Assembly: GCF_044336245.1 (NCBI RefSeq) | Contig: NZ_CP172346.1 | Span: 3,968,001 to 4,032,000 of the forward strand | Length of the DNA: 64,000 nucleotides | Reading direction: 5' to 3' | DNA from: Schlesneria sphaerica | GTDB lineage: Bacteria > Planctomycetota > Planctomycetia > Planctomycetales > Planctomycetaceae | Shown here: positions 1-8,938 of the stretch, piece after piece | Numbering within the stretch: position 1 is the first letter of the stretch | Layout: each line of letters starts with the position of its first letter | Position numbers and translations under genes: made by a program | Notes under the pieces: model-generated | Told to the model about the DNA's origin: nothing | What the model saw: the letters and a program-made list of their open reading frames with translations, nothing else | Databases searched by the model: none

Positions 1-1
1 A

Positions 2-1669
2 CGGCAGGATCCTGCCGCTGTTCCTCTGTTGCAGGCCCTTTTGCGGAAGCGATCACCGGACAGCGTTACGGCGGTACCACCGGTGACCGCCCTGGGACGC
101 CTGCACGCACTGTGGTCACTGGAAGGACTGAAAGCGCTGCGGGAAGAAGACCTGCTGCTAGCCCTGAACGACGCGGTTCCAGGTGTACGTGAGAACGCGA
201 TCAAACTGGCTGAGTCTCGTATTACATCGTCTGAGACCCTCGCCAGGAAGGTCATGGAGATGACCACCGACGCGGATTTGCGCGTCCGTTGCCGCGCCGC
301 CTTCATCGCCGGAAATGGACACGCGCCCGAGGGGGTGACCCTGCTGGCGAATGTCGCGATGCGTGATCCGCACGATCCCTGGGTGCGAACAGTTGTCTTG
401 AGTGCCGTGCCGGAAATTTCTGACGATCTGTTGATCGCGGTTACAGAAAACTCATTCCAGGTCATCGCACATCAGTCCGGCGCGTCTGCCGCAACCGAGT
501 CTGCGAATGCGGAGACCGCGGGAACGGATGCCGCGGCGCAAAGCCTGCCACTGGCCACCATTCGTTCGCTGGCCATGCTGGTCGGAAAGCGAAACCACGA
601 AGACGATCTGCGGCGAGTCCTCGTCGCGTTGACGCCTAAGACCAATCCCGGTCCCGGAGGGGCCTCGCGTCGACTGGTCCGGCGAGAAGTGGTTCTGGGA
701 CTGAGCGAAGGTCTCAGTGCTCATAACCTTGTCCTTACCGAAGTTGCTGCGAGACTCGAACCAGGTGCGTCGGCATGGATTGCCGAACTGGTCACGGAGG
801 CGCGTGAACTGGCTCTGAATGAGTCTGCTTCGACGGACGCTCGCGTGCAGGCAATCACTCTGATGGGGCAGGGAGCCAAGGCAGATGCGGAACCGGTGCT
901 GCTTGGTCTACTGGATCTCAAAGAGCCGCAGGAAGTGCAGCTTGCCGCGGTGCGTGCCCTGGTCCTTCACAGTCAGCCGGATCTGCCCCAGAAGTTGCTC
1001 GCCCAGTACCGGGGAATGACTCCTGCACTCCGTAATGAAGTTGTCCACCAGTTGCTGTCACGCGGCGCCTGGGTCGTGTCGATTCTCGACGCGATTGACG
1101 ATAAGACCCTGTCGATCGGTGATATCCCGTTTGGACGACGAGCCACACTCTTGCGGCACGCAGACGAGGCGGTCCGGAAGCGGTCGCAGGCGATTTTCAG
1201 CCGCGAATCACTGAGCAGTCGGCAGTCTGTCGTCGAACAGTATCAGTCGGCCCTCAGTCTGGCCGGGGACCGCGAGCGAGGCCAGAAAGTCTCGCAGAAG
1301 ATTTGTCAGACATGTCATCGGCTGGGAGGACAAGGTCGCGATGTCGGTCCCGCCCTGGAAACGATCCGGCATCGCTCACCCGGCGAAGTGCTGCTGCATG
1401 TGCTGGATCCCAATCGCGAAGTCTCGCCCAACTTTCTGGAGTATGTTGTGATCCTGAAGAATGGGACGACGACGTCGGGCGTGATTGCGTCTGAGACACC
1501 GACAAGCATTACCTTGCGACGGGCCGAGGGGGCTTCGGAAACGATCCTGCGAAGTGATATCGAAGAACTCTCCAGTACCGGCAAATCGATCATGCCTGAA
1601 GGGCTGGAAAAGCAGATCTCGCCGCAAGAGATGGCTGACCTGCTGTCCTATCTGCTGAGGAGCAAGTAA
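2..1669 (+). CDS. PVC-type heme-binding protein with HEAT-like repeats, C-terminal part (5' end outside window)
   Basis: The frame is open to the left edge, so this is the C-terminal part of a longer protein. A TTG at 29 is an internal codon rather than a convincing start. About 400 residues of HEAT-like alpha repeats lead to a single c-type heme motif, CQTCH, encoded near 1304. An IMP methionine near the C-terminus is a plausible distal ligand. The order repeats then CxxCH then a short beta-rich tail matches the planctomycete/verrucomicrobial putative heme-binding family (TIGR02603 type). In that family the missing N-terminus is usually a secreted sugar-dehydrogenase-like propeller. It probably acts in periplasmic oxidation of an organic substrate. 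Its TAA stop shares one base with the ATG of the next gene, so translation is likely coupled. Confidence 0.85.
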   Translation, partial: RQDPAAVPLLQALLRKRSPDSVTAVPPVTALGRLHALWSLEGLKALREEDLLLALNDAVPGVRENAIKLAESRITSSETLARKVMEMTTDADLRVRCRAAFIAGNGHAPEGVTLLANVAMRDPHDPWVRTVVLSAVPEISDDLLIAVTENSFQVIAHQSGASAATESANAETAGTDAAAQSLPLATIRSLAMLVGKRNHEDDLRRVLVALTPKTNPGPGGASRRLVRREVVLGLSEGLSAHNLVLTEVAARLEPGASAWIAELVTEARELALNESASTDARVQAITLMGQGAKADAEPVLLGLLDLKEPQEVQLAAVRALVLHSQPDLPQKLLAQYRGMTPALRNEVVHQLLSRGAWVVSILDAIDDKTLSIGDIPFGRRATLLRHADEAVRKRSQAIFSRESLSSRQSVVEQYQSALSLAGDRERGQKVSQKICQTCHRLGGQGRDVGPALETIRHRSPGEVLLHVLDPNREVSPNFLEYVVILKNGTTTSGVIASETPTSITLRRAEGASETILRSDIEELSSTGKSIMPEGLEKQISPQEMADLLSYLLRSK

Positions 1670-2463
1670 TGCCCCGCATCTGGGACCTGCATTGTCACCT
1701 GGTCGGGACGGAAGGCCGAACGCCGGAAGAACGGATGACGACGCTGCTGTCGTACGCCTCGCGTATGGGCATTGAAAGGGTGTGCGTCTATATGGGAATG
1801 CAGTTTCTGCATCACCCCGGACCAGACGATCTGCGACAACAGAACGACGAAGTGATTGCCGCATTGTCTCATTACCACGATCGGGCCTTCGGGTTTTGTT
1901 ACGTCAGCGGCGAACATGTCGAAGCCAGCCTGCGCGAGATTGACCGTTGCATCGAAAATGGTCCGATGGTGGGGATTAAGCTCTGGGTCGCCAAACGTGC
2001 GGAAGACGAAGCACTCAACGCGATCGTCGAACGGACGATCAAGCACAAGGCACTGGTCTTTCAGCACACCTGGGTCAAAACCGACGGAAGCCAGTTAGCG
2101 GGTGAATCGACACCCGAAGGGCTGGCCGCTCTGGCCCGCCGATTCCCCGAGGGGAACTTTGTCTGTGGTCACACCGGGGGGACATGGGAGCTGGGGATTC
2201 GCGCCGTCCGCGACCTGCCGAATGTGTCCGTCGAGACGGCGGGTTTCGATCCGACAGCGGGGATGGTCGAGATGGCCGTCCGCGAACTGGGTGCCGAACG
2301 AGTGCTCTTCGGCAGCGATGCAGGGGGGCGAAGTTACGCTTCCCAGCTTTCCAAAGTGCTTGGCGCTGACATCTCGGATATCGACCGGGCTCTGATTCTG
2401 TCGGGAAATCTGCGACGCCTGCTGGCTCCGATCGTGCGAGCCAAAGGGATGCGATTCGATTGA
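1669..2463 (+). CDS. Amidohydrolase-family metal-dependent hydrolase (TIM barrel)
   Basis: The 264-aa protein has the metal-site pattern of the amidohydrolase_2 family. H8 and H10 form the N-terminal HxH (DLHCH). H133 and H168 are later ligands, and D217 lies in FGSD, the usual C-terminal aspartate. The length is normal for short cytosolic members. No signal peptide is visible, although the upstream partner is probably exported. It overlaps the upstream heme-protein gene by one base and is followed after 16 bp by a second, degenerate family member, so the three form one operon. The substrate cannot be read from the sequence; related enzymes act on lactones, amides or carboxylates. Confidence 0.8.
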   Translation: MPRIWDLHCHLVGTEGRTPEERMTTLLSYASRMGIERVCVYMGMQFLHHPGPDDLRQQNDEVIAALSHYHDRAFGFCYVSGEHVEASLREIDRCIENGPMVGIKLWVAKRAEDEALNAIVERTIKHKALVFQHTWVKTDGSQLAGESTPEGLAALARRFPEGNFVCGHTGGTWELGIRAVRDLPNVSVETAGFDPTAGMVEMAVRELGAERVLFGSDAGGRSYASQLSKVLGADISDIDRALILSGNLRRLLAPIVRAKGMRFD

Positions 2464-2479
2464 GAGGATTCTTCGTCTG

Positions 2480-3259
2480 ATGATCGACACGAACGTCTCC
2501 ATTGGTCCCTGGCCCTTCCGCAAACTCGAAGGAACTGACCTTGCCCGATTGACTGCCCGGCTGCAACGGAACGGCATCACACAGGCCTGGACGGGCAGTC
2601 TGGAGGGCCTGTTCGATCGGGATGTTGCGGGAGTGAACGAGCGGCTGGCGACAGCTTGCCGGCAGACGGCGCCGGGGCTGCTGGTCCCTTTCGGCACGGT
2701 CAATCCAGTGCTCCCTGCCTGGCAGGAAGACTTACGTCGCTGCGCCGAGATCCATCAGTTTCATGGGATCCGCCTGCACCCCGGTTTCCACGGATACGAC
2801 CTGGGACTGCCCGCCTTTGAGCAGCTTTTGAAGGAGTCGGCGGAGCGAGGTCTGATCGTGCAGCTCGTTGCGACGATGGAAGACGAACGAACACAGCATC
2901 CCGTGTTTCAGGTACCGTCGGTCAATCTCACTCCGCTGGCGGCCCTCGTCAAACAGCATCCCTCGCTCCGTCTGGTGGTTCTGAACGCGTTTCGCAAACT
3001 GTCGCTGGAGGAGGCAGGCAAACTTGCCGCCGCAGGGCAGGTCTGGTTTGACATCGCCATGTTAGAAGGGGTCGACCGGTTGGGGGCCCTCGCCAGCAAA
3101 GTCAGCCCTCAGAGAATTCTACTCGGTTCCCACGCCCCTCTTTTCTACGTCGAATCGGCTGTCCTCAAGCTGCAGGAAACCACCCTGCCGACCCAGATCA
3201 TCGAACTGATCCGGCAAACAAACGCCCAAGAACTGACCCGCTTTCCCACCGCGAACTGA
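2480..3259 (+). CDS. Amidohydrolase-fold protein with degenerate metal site
   Basis: This 259-aa protein is the probable paralogue of its upstream neighbour and starts at an ATG 10 bases after GAGGA. The overall plan resembles amidohydrolase_2: an N-terminal MIDTN strand, a central HGIRLHP segment (residues 95-101), and a late ILLGSH strand. The N-terminal HxH is replaced by TNV. The family aspartate of GSD is replaced by histidine (GSH, 216-218). It may therefore bind no metal or a different one, and could be a non-catalytic partner of the upstream hydrolase. The family assignment rests on fold-like motifs and operon context. Confidence 0.6.
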   Translation: MIDTNVSIGPWPFRKLEGTDLARLTARLQRNGITQAWTGSLEGLFDRDVAGVNERLATACRQTAPGLLVPFGTVNPVLPAWQEDLRRCAEIHQFHGIRLHPGFHGYDLGLPAFEQLLKESAERGLIVQLVATMEDERTQHPVFQVPSVNLTPLAALVKQHPSLRLVVLNAFRKLSLEEAGKLAAAGQVWFDIAMLEGVDRLGALASKVSPQRILLGSHAPLFYVESAVLKLQETTLPTQIIELIRQTNAQELTRFPTAN

Positions 3260-3540
3260 AATGGAGTTTCCAGAGATAATTCCGTATCTGGGAATAACTC
3301 CGATGTCGCCTGGCCGCTGGGTTGCAAATGCAGCAAGAGGTTAAGCACGACGAGACGCATCATCGTGAGTCAGGCTACAGCAGGGAATTTGCAGGAGATG
3401 GCTTCTCTGGTCCTTCCAGGAACTGACTTGAAATCACGCAGGATAGCGCAGCGATCAAGACATTTCCGAACCGCTGGTCACCCAACCCTTGTCTTGTTAC
3501 TGAGTCACCCGGCCGCGATTTTAAGAAAGCGTCTGCACTG

Positions 3541-3942
3541 ATGATGGAAACGGACCTCGTTATTGAATCAGAATCTCCTGCAACGCTTACAAAGATTCGT
3601 CGTGCAGTTTCAAAGCATCTAACTGTGTATTCGGTGTATGCCGACAAAGCACCCGAAAATCGAGGAAGACGACGGTTAATCAGAATTCAATTACGACTGT
3701 CAGAGATCGAAAACACACGTGAGAACTTAGCGGCATCATTGAACCAGTTGGTAACTCATTCTGCAGACTTGAAACCCTACTTATGTGAAACTGCAGACAT
3801 CACCGGATTTGTGCTGATCGCTGCTTCAGTCGGTTCTCATGATGTCTATGCGCGAACGATCGCGATTGGCGGAGATTTTCTTGATATCGTTCGTGCCCTC
3901 AACTGCAGCGTTGTTGTGAGCTCCTTCCCCGTCGGCATTTGA
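3541..3942 (+). CDS. Hypothetical protein, 133 aa
   Basis: No family is recognised. The predicted protein is soluble, mixed alpha/beta, with no signal peptide, membrane segment or clear catalytic motif. Base composition is visibly more AT-rich than the surrounding genes. It lies in a small accessory-looking patch, convergent to a decayed ATPase gene 22 bp away. No convincing ribosome-binding site precedes the ATG ATG start, so the true start is uncertain. It may be a foreign cargo gene. An immunity or stress role is possible but not supported by any motif. Confidence 0.45.
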   Translation: MMETDLVIESESPATLTKIRRAVSKHLTVYSVYADKAPENRGRRRLIRIQLRLSEIENTRENLAASLNQLVTHSADLKPYLCETADITGFVLIAASVGSHDVYARTIAIGGDFLDIVRALNCSVVVSSFPVGI

Positions 3943-3964
3943 TTAAGTAACAAGGATGACTGCA

Positions 3965-4180
3965 TCATTCGGAGAGGACACCCGCCGATTCCGAGTCAGG
4001 AATCTGGACATAGAAAACAGGCCGTTTGATTCCCACCTCACGCATGGCCTGTTGAATCAGGGCAGTCTTTCCGATCCGACGGCGCCCAGTGACCTGGGCG
4101 AAAAACCACCGCTGGCGCGACAGCATTCGCTCCAGATCTGACAGCTGCTCAGTGCGTCCGTAAAATTTCCAGTTTGCCAT
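3965..4180 (-). pseudogene. N-terminal remnant of an AAA+ ATPase
   Basis: Only 71 residues remain. They begin with the FYGR motif typical of the N-terminus of AAA+ ATPases of the archaeal ATPase/DUF234 or AAA_14 group, and contain a Walker A-like GRRRIGKTAL followed by QAM and a beta strand. Full-length relatives have roughly 400 or more residues, with Walker B, sensor and C-terminal nuclease-like domains, all missing here. The reading frame ends soon after the second beta strand and nothing downstream continues it. The promoter-proximal 13-bp inverted repeat survives just upstream. This is best read as a truncated gene. Confidence 0.7.
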
Positions 4181-4189
4181 CCGGCAGCA

Positions 4190-4236
4190 TAAGATAAAGC
4201 GAGCTTATCAAAAAGAGGTAAAGTCGCTTTATCTTA
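4190..4236. repeat. 13-bp perfect inverted repeat upstream of the ATPase remnant
   Basis: TAAGATAAAGCGA at 4190-4202 is perfectly inverted as TCGCTTTATCTTA at 4224-4236. A third inverted copy of the core (GCTTATC) lies between them at 4203-4209. The repeat ends 10 bp upstream of the ATPase remnant's start, in a region clearly richer in A and T than its surroundings. Position and symmetry suggest an operator or an mRNA 5' hairpin controlling that gene. The rest of 4181-4506 shows no gene. Confidence 0.6.
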
Positions 4237-4506
4237 ATTGAGGAAGTGTTGCAATGCTTTTCGCAGTTGAGATTTATGGTGATTGCAGACACAGGTTTTG
4301 ACCCTGTCGCCGCGGCTTGAAAGGGAACGAGCTTCATCTGTCGTGGGGGCCCGAGGTGTAGCCGCTCGATGACATTTGACGTGGAACGACAGCGTCTTCT
4401 CTTGCTGAAAGAGCACTGCTCTACCGTGGACGTTCAAGCGGTGGCAGACGATTGAGGAACTCACTTTTGGGGATTCCTCATGGATGACCCGACTTCTTGT
4501 CGTTCG

Positions 4507-7500
4507 TTATTGCACGGCCGTTTCAAGGACAGTTTTCTTGCCTTCCGAGCGGGTGATTTCCCACAGCCTCACGGTTTTGTCGTCGCAGCCGGATGCGAGA
4601 TGCTTTCCGTCGGGTGAGAAGACGAGTGCCCGGATGGGACCTTCCTGCTGCAGTTTGATCAGCTCCAGCCCGCTGCCGGGGTCCCAGAGTCGGATGGATT
4701 TGTCGGCAGAGCCGGTGGCGATCAGCTTACCGTCGGGCGAATAGGCGACGGTGTCGATTTTGTTCCGGTGACCTCGCAGCGTGAGCAGGAAGTTGCCGGT
4801 TTGACTCTGGTAAATCCGAACAGTGCCGTCGCTGCTGGCAGTGGCGATCAGCTGCCCGTCTTTCGAGAAGATGGCTTGCTGGACAGCGCCCTGATGCCCC
4901 TTGAGCTGAATCAGTTCCTTGCCGCTGGTGACGTCCCACAGCCGGGCCGTGCGGTCCGCGCTGCCGCTGAGCAAGCGGCGGCCGTCGGGTGAGAACTGGA
5001 CCGAGAAGACAAAATCGCTGTGCCCAACGTAGGTCCGGGCTTCTTTGTAGGTGGTTGCGTCCCAAAGCTTCAGGTCGCGGTCAAGCGACGCGGTGGCGAA
5101 GAACTTGCCGTCGGGTGAGTTGGCGATGCCGTGGATCTTGGCACGGTGGCCACGAATCTCTTTCAGCTGCTTCCCCGTGGAGCTGTCGAACGTGCGCAGA
5201 AAGTTGTCCGCAAAGTTGCCGACAGCGATTCGCTTTTCGTCACTGCTGAAGGCGACAGCGGGAAGTCCGAACCGGAACTCGTCGCTTTCCCATTTTCTCT
5301 CACGCCTGGTGACGTCCCAGAGCTGCAGCTTTCCGGCAGTGCGATAGGCACCCCCCCCTACGGCGAGCTGCGTTCCGTCACGGCTGTAGCAGAGGCTTGA
5401 GACCACCTGTTCCACACCGAGAGTCGCGGCCGTCACCACGGTGATCGATTCGTTCGCATCCCCTTCCGAGCTTTTCTCGCTGGAGCGAATGGGTTTACTG
5501 GAGTTTGAGCTGGCGGCTGCGACGGCGGATTTGGCTTTCCAGCGGCGCAGTGACTTGTCGACACTCCCCGCGATCACTTCGTCGGCGTTGGGTCCGAATG
5601 CCACCGCCGTGATGGCTTCTGTCGGACCCCGCAGCAGCTGACGTTCCTTGCCGTCGCGGGGGTCAAATAACTTGACCGTTCCGTCAAACGCCCCCGCCGC
5701 CAGCGTCCGGCCGGCAGGAGAAAAGGCGAGCGACCAGAACATGACACCTTCCGTCCCCGGCAGCGATGCCCGTTCTGTCCAGTCGGAGGTTTTCCATAAC
5801 TTCACCGTCGCATCTTCGCTGGCGGTCGCCAAGGTACCGCCGTCGGGTGAGATCGCGACGGCCCGAATGGCTGCGGTATGCCCTTTGAGTGTGGTGACGG
5901 GCTCAAGGTCGGCCAGCGTCCAGACAATGGCGGTCCGGTCGGCACTTCCCGAAATCAGCAGCGCACTATCATGTGTGAAGACGACCGAGCGGACACCGGC
6001 GGTATGGCCAGAAAGGGTGGCGGCTTCTTTTTTGTCCGCAAGATTCCAGAGCTTGATGACTTTGTCATAGCTGCCTGAAGCGAGCGTCTTTCCATCAGGA
6101 GAAAAGGCGACGGCGAAAACCCAGTTTGTGTGGCCCGTGAATTCGGCCGACTGTTCTCCCGTGTCGACGTCCCAGACCTTGATGGTCTTATCAAAACTCC
6201 CCGCGGCGACCTGTTTGCTGTCCGGACTGAAGGTGACGCATGAGGCCACGTCGGGAAAGGCGTCCATTTCTCGGACGACCTTGCCGTCCTCGGCATTGCG
6301 CAGTGAGATGCGTCCATCCTCGCGAGCCAGTGCAATCCATTTCCCGTCGGGCGAATACGCAAGGGACTGAATTGCTTCCGGTTCTGGTGCATCGCTCGAA
6401 GAGGGTGTCGAACCGCTGTTGCTGGCTGAGGTGGACTCGTTACTGGAATTCACCGTGTCAGCCGTTTGTGTCTCACGATTGAGCGTTGCCTTTTCCGATT
6501 GCTTTTCGAGGTCCCACAAGGTGGCGGTGCCGTCGCGGGTGATCGAAACCAGCCACGCCCCATCGGGTGACATCGAGACAAATTTGGCGCTGCCATTCTC
6601 GCCACCCAGATCGGACAGCAGTTCGTGCTTTTCGCCATCCCACAGCTTCAGCTCGCTGCGATCGTTGCACGAAGCGAGCCGCTTGCCGTTGGTGGAGGTG
6701 GCGATCGAGCGAATCCCTTTCTTGTGGCCTTTGATCACGGCCGTTTCTTCTCCCGAGTCGATGTCCCAGACCCGGACCACCGCATCCCAGCCGACGGTTG
6801 CCAGTTGTTTGCCTGCCCCTGTGAAAGCAGCCCCCTCGATCTGCTGTTTATGGCCTTTCAGCGATTTCTCGACCGTACCCGCGAACACGTCATAGAGGGC
6901 CAGTCCTTCGGGATCTTTGGCGGGAATGATGGCCGCCAGCAGACGACCGGAGCCGGACAGGTCAATCGCCAGCAGTTTGGATGCCTCCGGCTCGTAAGTC
7001 CGCACAAACTCTTTTTTCGTGACATTCCAGACGCGAACCGTCTTATCGGTGGTACTTCCCAGGACGAGTTCTGTTCCGTCGGGAGACCAGGTGATGACGT
7101 TGGTTTTGGCCACGGGACCGGGCAGCGTCATTCCGACCTTGCCGGTTTTGGTGTCGACCAGTTGGACACCCGCCCGGGGCTCATTCGGTCCGATGGCCAG
7201 CCACTTTCCATCAGGAGAAAACGAGACGATCGCGATCTTACCGGGAAGCTCGATCCGGAGAGGGGCTTTCAGATCGTCAAGATTCCAGATCAGGACTTCC
7301 CCTTTGGCATCGGCACCCTCGGGCACTGAGACCGTGGCGACCGACTTGCTGTCGGGTGAGAATGTGGCGAACCCCCAGCCCGTGGGGACGGTCTCCGTCG
7401 GTCGAGGATTCGACACTTCCGTTTGAGGAGGACGGGAATTATCGATGAACTCGATGGGCTCGCTTTCAGGCCCCGGTGAGGCAGGGGGCTCTTGCGCGAA

Positions 7501-7566
7501 AGAGCTGTGATACAGATGCATCCATGCCAGACAGGCAAACGCGACAACCCGAACCTGTGTACTCAT
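4507..7566 (-). CDS. Secreted WD40-repeat beta-propeller protein
   Basis: The start at 7566 is preferred over an in-frame ATG at 7629 because it has GAGAGAGG at normal spacing and begins directly with a signal peptide (MSTQVRVVAFACLAWMHL, ending near FAQ). The mature protein of about 990 residues consists of many WD40 repeats of the SPDGK...GS.D..I.LWD type, enough for at least two seven-bladed propellers. A Ser-rich linker separates the propellers near residues 370-400, and another Ser-rich insertion occurs near 700. No kinase, protease or anchoring domain is seen. Export implies a protein-interaction scaffold in the periplasm or on the cell surface, a type expanded in planctomycetes. The partner is unknown. 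Confidence 0.85.
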   Translation of the reverse strand: MSTQVRVVAFACLAWMHLYHSSFAQEPPASPGPESEPIEFIDNSRPPQTEVSNPRPTETVPTGWGFATFSPDSKSVATVSVPEGADAKGEVLIWNLDDLKAPLRIELPGKIAIVSFSPDGKWLAIGPNEPRAGVQLVDTKTGKVGMTLPGPVAKTNVITWSPDGTELVLGSTTDKTVRVWNVTKKEFVRTYEPEASKLLAIDLSGSGRLLAAIIPAKDPEGLALYDVFAGTVEKSLKGHKQQIEGAAFTGAGKQLATVGWDAVVRVWDIDSGEETAVIKGHKKGIRSIATSTNGKRLASCNDRSELKLWDGEKHELLSDLGGENGSAKFVSMSPDGAWLVSITRDGTATLWDLEKQSEKATLNRETQTADTVNSSNESTSASNSGSTPSSSDAPEPEAIQSLAYSPDGKWIALAREDGRISLRNAEDGKVVREMDAFPDVASCVTFSPDSKQVAAGSFDKTIKVWDVDTGEQSAEFTGHTNWVFAVAFSPDGKTLASGSYDKVIKLWNLADKKEAATLSGHTAGVRSVVFTHDSALLISGSADRTAIVWTLADLEPVTTLKGHTAAIRAVAISPDGGTLATASEDATVKLWKTSDWTERASLPGTEGVMFWSLAFSPAGRTLAAGAFDGTVKLFDPRDGKERQLLRGPTEAITAVAFGPNADEVIAGSVDKSLRRWKAKSAVAAASSNSSKPIRSSEKSSEGDANESITVVTAATLGVEQVVSSLCYSRDGTQLAVGGGAYRTAGKLQLWDVTRRERKWESDEFRFGLPAVAFSSDEKRIAVGNFADNFLRTFDSSTGKQLKEIRGHRAKIHGIANSPDGKFFATASLDRDLKLWDATTYKEARTYVGHSDFVFSVQFSPDGRRLLSGSADRTARLWDVTSGKELIQLKGHQGAVQQAIFSKDGQLIATASSDGTVRIYQSQTGNFLLTLRGHRNKIDTVAYSPDGKLIATGSADKSIRLWDPGSGLELIKLQQEGPIRALVFSPDGKHLASGCDDKTVRLWEITRSEGKKTVLETAVQ

Positions 7567-7838
7567 GATCCGCGCCTCTCTCTGACCCTGACCGCAATGT
7601 AGACGTGATGTCTGTAATATTATGTCCAAGATGGTTCGGGATCGCTAGTGCATTACCATGTGACGCGATTCTCTCACTCCCTCAGCGGTAACAGGCCGCG
7701 ATGACGCAAACCGCCAGGTGGCATCCGTCGGGGGAAGTGTGCAGCCAGACAAACCGAGGGACCGAGCACTCGCTGTCGGACGGCGAAGATGCAGTCACAG
7801 ACGGGAGTCTGTCTGGCGCGGGGGAAGTGCACGGCAAC

Positions 7839-7878
7839 GAAAAAAGGCAGACAGGTCTTTGTGAGACCTGCCTGCCTT
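7839..7878 (-). terminator. Rho-independent terminator of the duplicated Cys-motif gene
   Basis: AAGGCAG-A-CAGGTCT (7844-7858) pairs with AGACCTG-C-CTGCCTT (7864-7878), giving a stem of about 14 pairs with one mismatch and a 5-base loop. Read on the minus strand, it is followed by a run of at least six T. It lies 30 bp after the stop codon at 7908. Confidence 0.8.
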
Positions 7879-7907
7879 CGAACGATCGACCGTTGATTCA
7901 GTTGATC

Positions 7908-8354
7908 TTACTTCTTGACTTCGAAGCCTTTGGCGAAGGGAGCATCGGCGAAGACGAGTTCCGCCTGGGCATCGCCTTTCGCTTCACTGACTTTGGCCTG
8001 GCATTTTTCGCAGCAGAATCCGACCTTCACACCGCCAACTTCGACATTGGCATTTGGATTGAGCTTTGCACCGGACAGCGGGCATTTGGTCTGAGTGGTC
8101 TGGCCAGTTGCGGCGAGCTGATGATTGGCCTTGGTCGCAAACTTGGCGGTGTCCTTCTTGAAGGCGCCTGGGCATTCGCCGCAGCAGAAGTAAACCTTGC
8201 CACCTTTGTAATCGACAGTCTTGTCTTCCTTGGCCGGCTGGCCGGAGACGGGGCAGGTGGCCTTGAATGGCTTGGCTTTTTCATCGGCAGCGAATGCCAT
8301 CACACCAACGGCCAACAGACAGCAGAGCATGGTACCGAGTTTTTGGATCGACAT
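7908..8354 (-). CDS. Secreted protein with duplicated CP-SG/CCxxC metal-binding-like module
   Basis: The start at 8354 follows GAAGGAAA. The 148-aa product has a signal peptide (about residues 1-23, ending AFA). Two similar halves follow, each with a CPxSG motif (C34, C91) and a later FCCxxC motif (57-61 and 114-118). The pattern recalls YHS/TRASH-type domains that bind copper or other soft metals, and small planctomycete proteins of this kind are common. A periplasmic metal-binding or delivery role is inferred. The gene has its own terminator. Another Cys-rich secreted protein gene lies just upstream on the same strand, suggesting a shared job. Confidence 0.7.
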   Translation of the reverse strand: MSIQKLGTMLCCLLAVGVMAFAADEKAKPFKATCPVSGQPAKEDKTVDYKGGKVYFCCGECPGAFKKDTAKFATKANHQLAATGQTTQTKCPLSGAKLNPNANVEVGGVKVGFCCEKCQAKVSEAKGDAQAELVFADAPFAKGFEVKK

Positions 8355-8494
8355 GGAATTTCCTTCTTGCAATGAGATGTGGTTCGTGAACCAATCAAAA
8401 CTTGAACCGGATTTGTCGTGCCAGTCTCAGGACTGGCGCACCGACACACAGAAGACGTCTGAACAGACAGAGGCACAGAGAAGAGAGAAGGGTG

Positions 8495-8938
8495 TTAGAT
8501 CACCCAACGGCAGAGCAGCTTACGGAGCGGTGGCCCCGAAGCACGCGAAAGATCGCGCTGCGCGGTCTGAGAAGTTCCCGATTCCGTGAAAGAAGGGGCC
8601 CACTCAAGGGTGCCGACCAGCAGGGAATTCGAACCCAGGGGTGCCGACGGCTCATGAGCCGACACGATGGCGGGAACCGCCTCGGCAGACTGACACTGGC
8701 AATCGGGGCGAGATAATCCGGTTCCGGTCGGCGTGTGTGTCACAGCTCGCGTGACTGGACGCTTGGGCTTTGCCGCTTTCTGTGCGGCGAGCCGAGCCTG
8801 ACAGCAGGGGCTGAGTTTTGGCTGAGTGACGTGCGTTGATTCGGCCCGTTTGGCGCAGCAACAGTCCCGAAACAGCGGTGCCGGCAGCAACAGTGCTACC
8901 GCCAGAGCCAGCATCGAAACCAGTCGCACGATCCACAT
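8495..8938 (-). CDS. Small Cys-rich secreted protein, hypothetical
   Basis: The ATG at 8938 is chosen over a TTG one codon earlier. The 147-aa product starts with a strongly hydrophobic signal-like segment (MWIVRLVSMLALAVALLL) followed directly by RDCCCAK, later by SPCCQ and DCQCQ. The rest is low-complexity and rich in Ala, Pro and Thr. No family is recognised. The clustered cysteines just after export recall metal-buffering or lipoprotein-like proteins, and it sits upstream of the duplicated Cys-motif gene on the same strand. The 140-bp gap leaves co-transcription open. Confidence 0.5.
   Translation of the reverse strand: MWIVRLVSMLALAVALLLPAPLFRDCCCAKRAESTHVTQPKLSPCCQARLAAQKAAKPKRPVTRAVTHTPTGTGLSRPDCQCQSAEAVPAIVSAHEPSAPLGSNSLLVGTLEWAPSFTESGTSQTAQRDLSRASGPPLRKLLCRWVI

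Noticed and set aside
8620..8660. GGGTTCGAATTCCC on the minus strand, resembling a tRNA T-loop
   Set aside because: The flanks do not form the 5-bp T-stem or a 7-bp acceptor stem, and the site lies within the Cys-rich protein gene.
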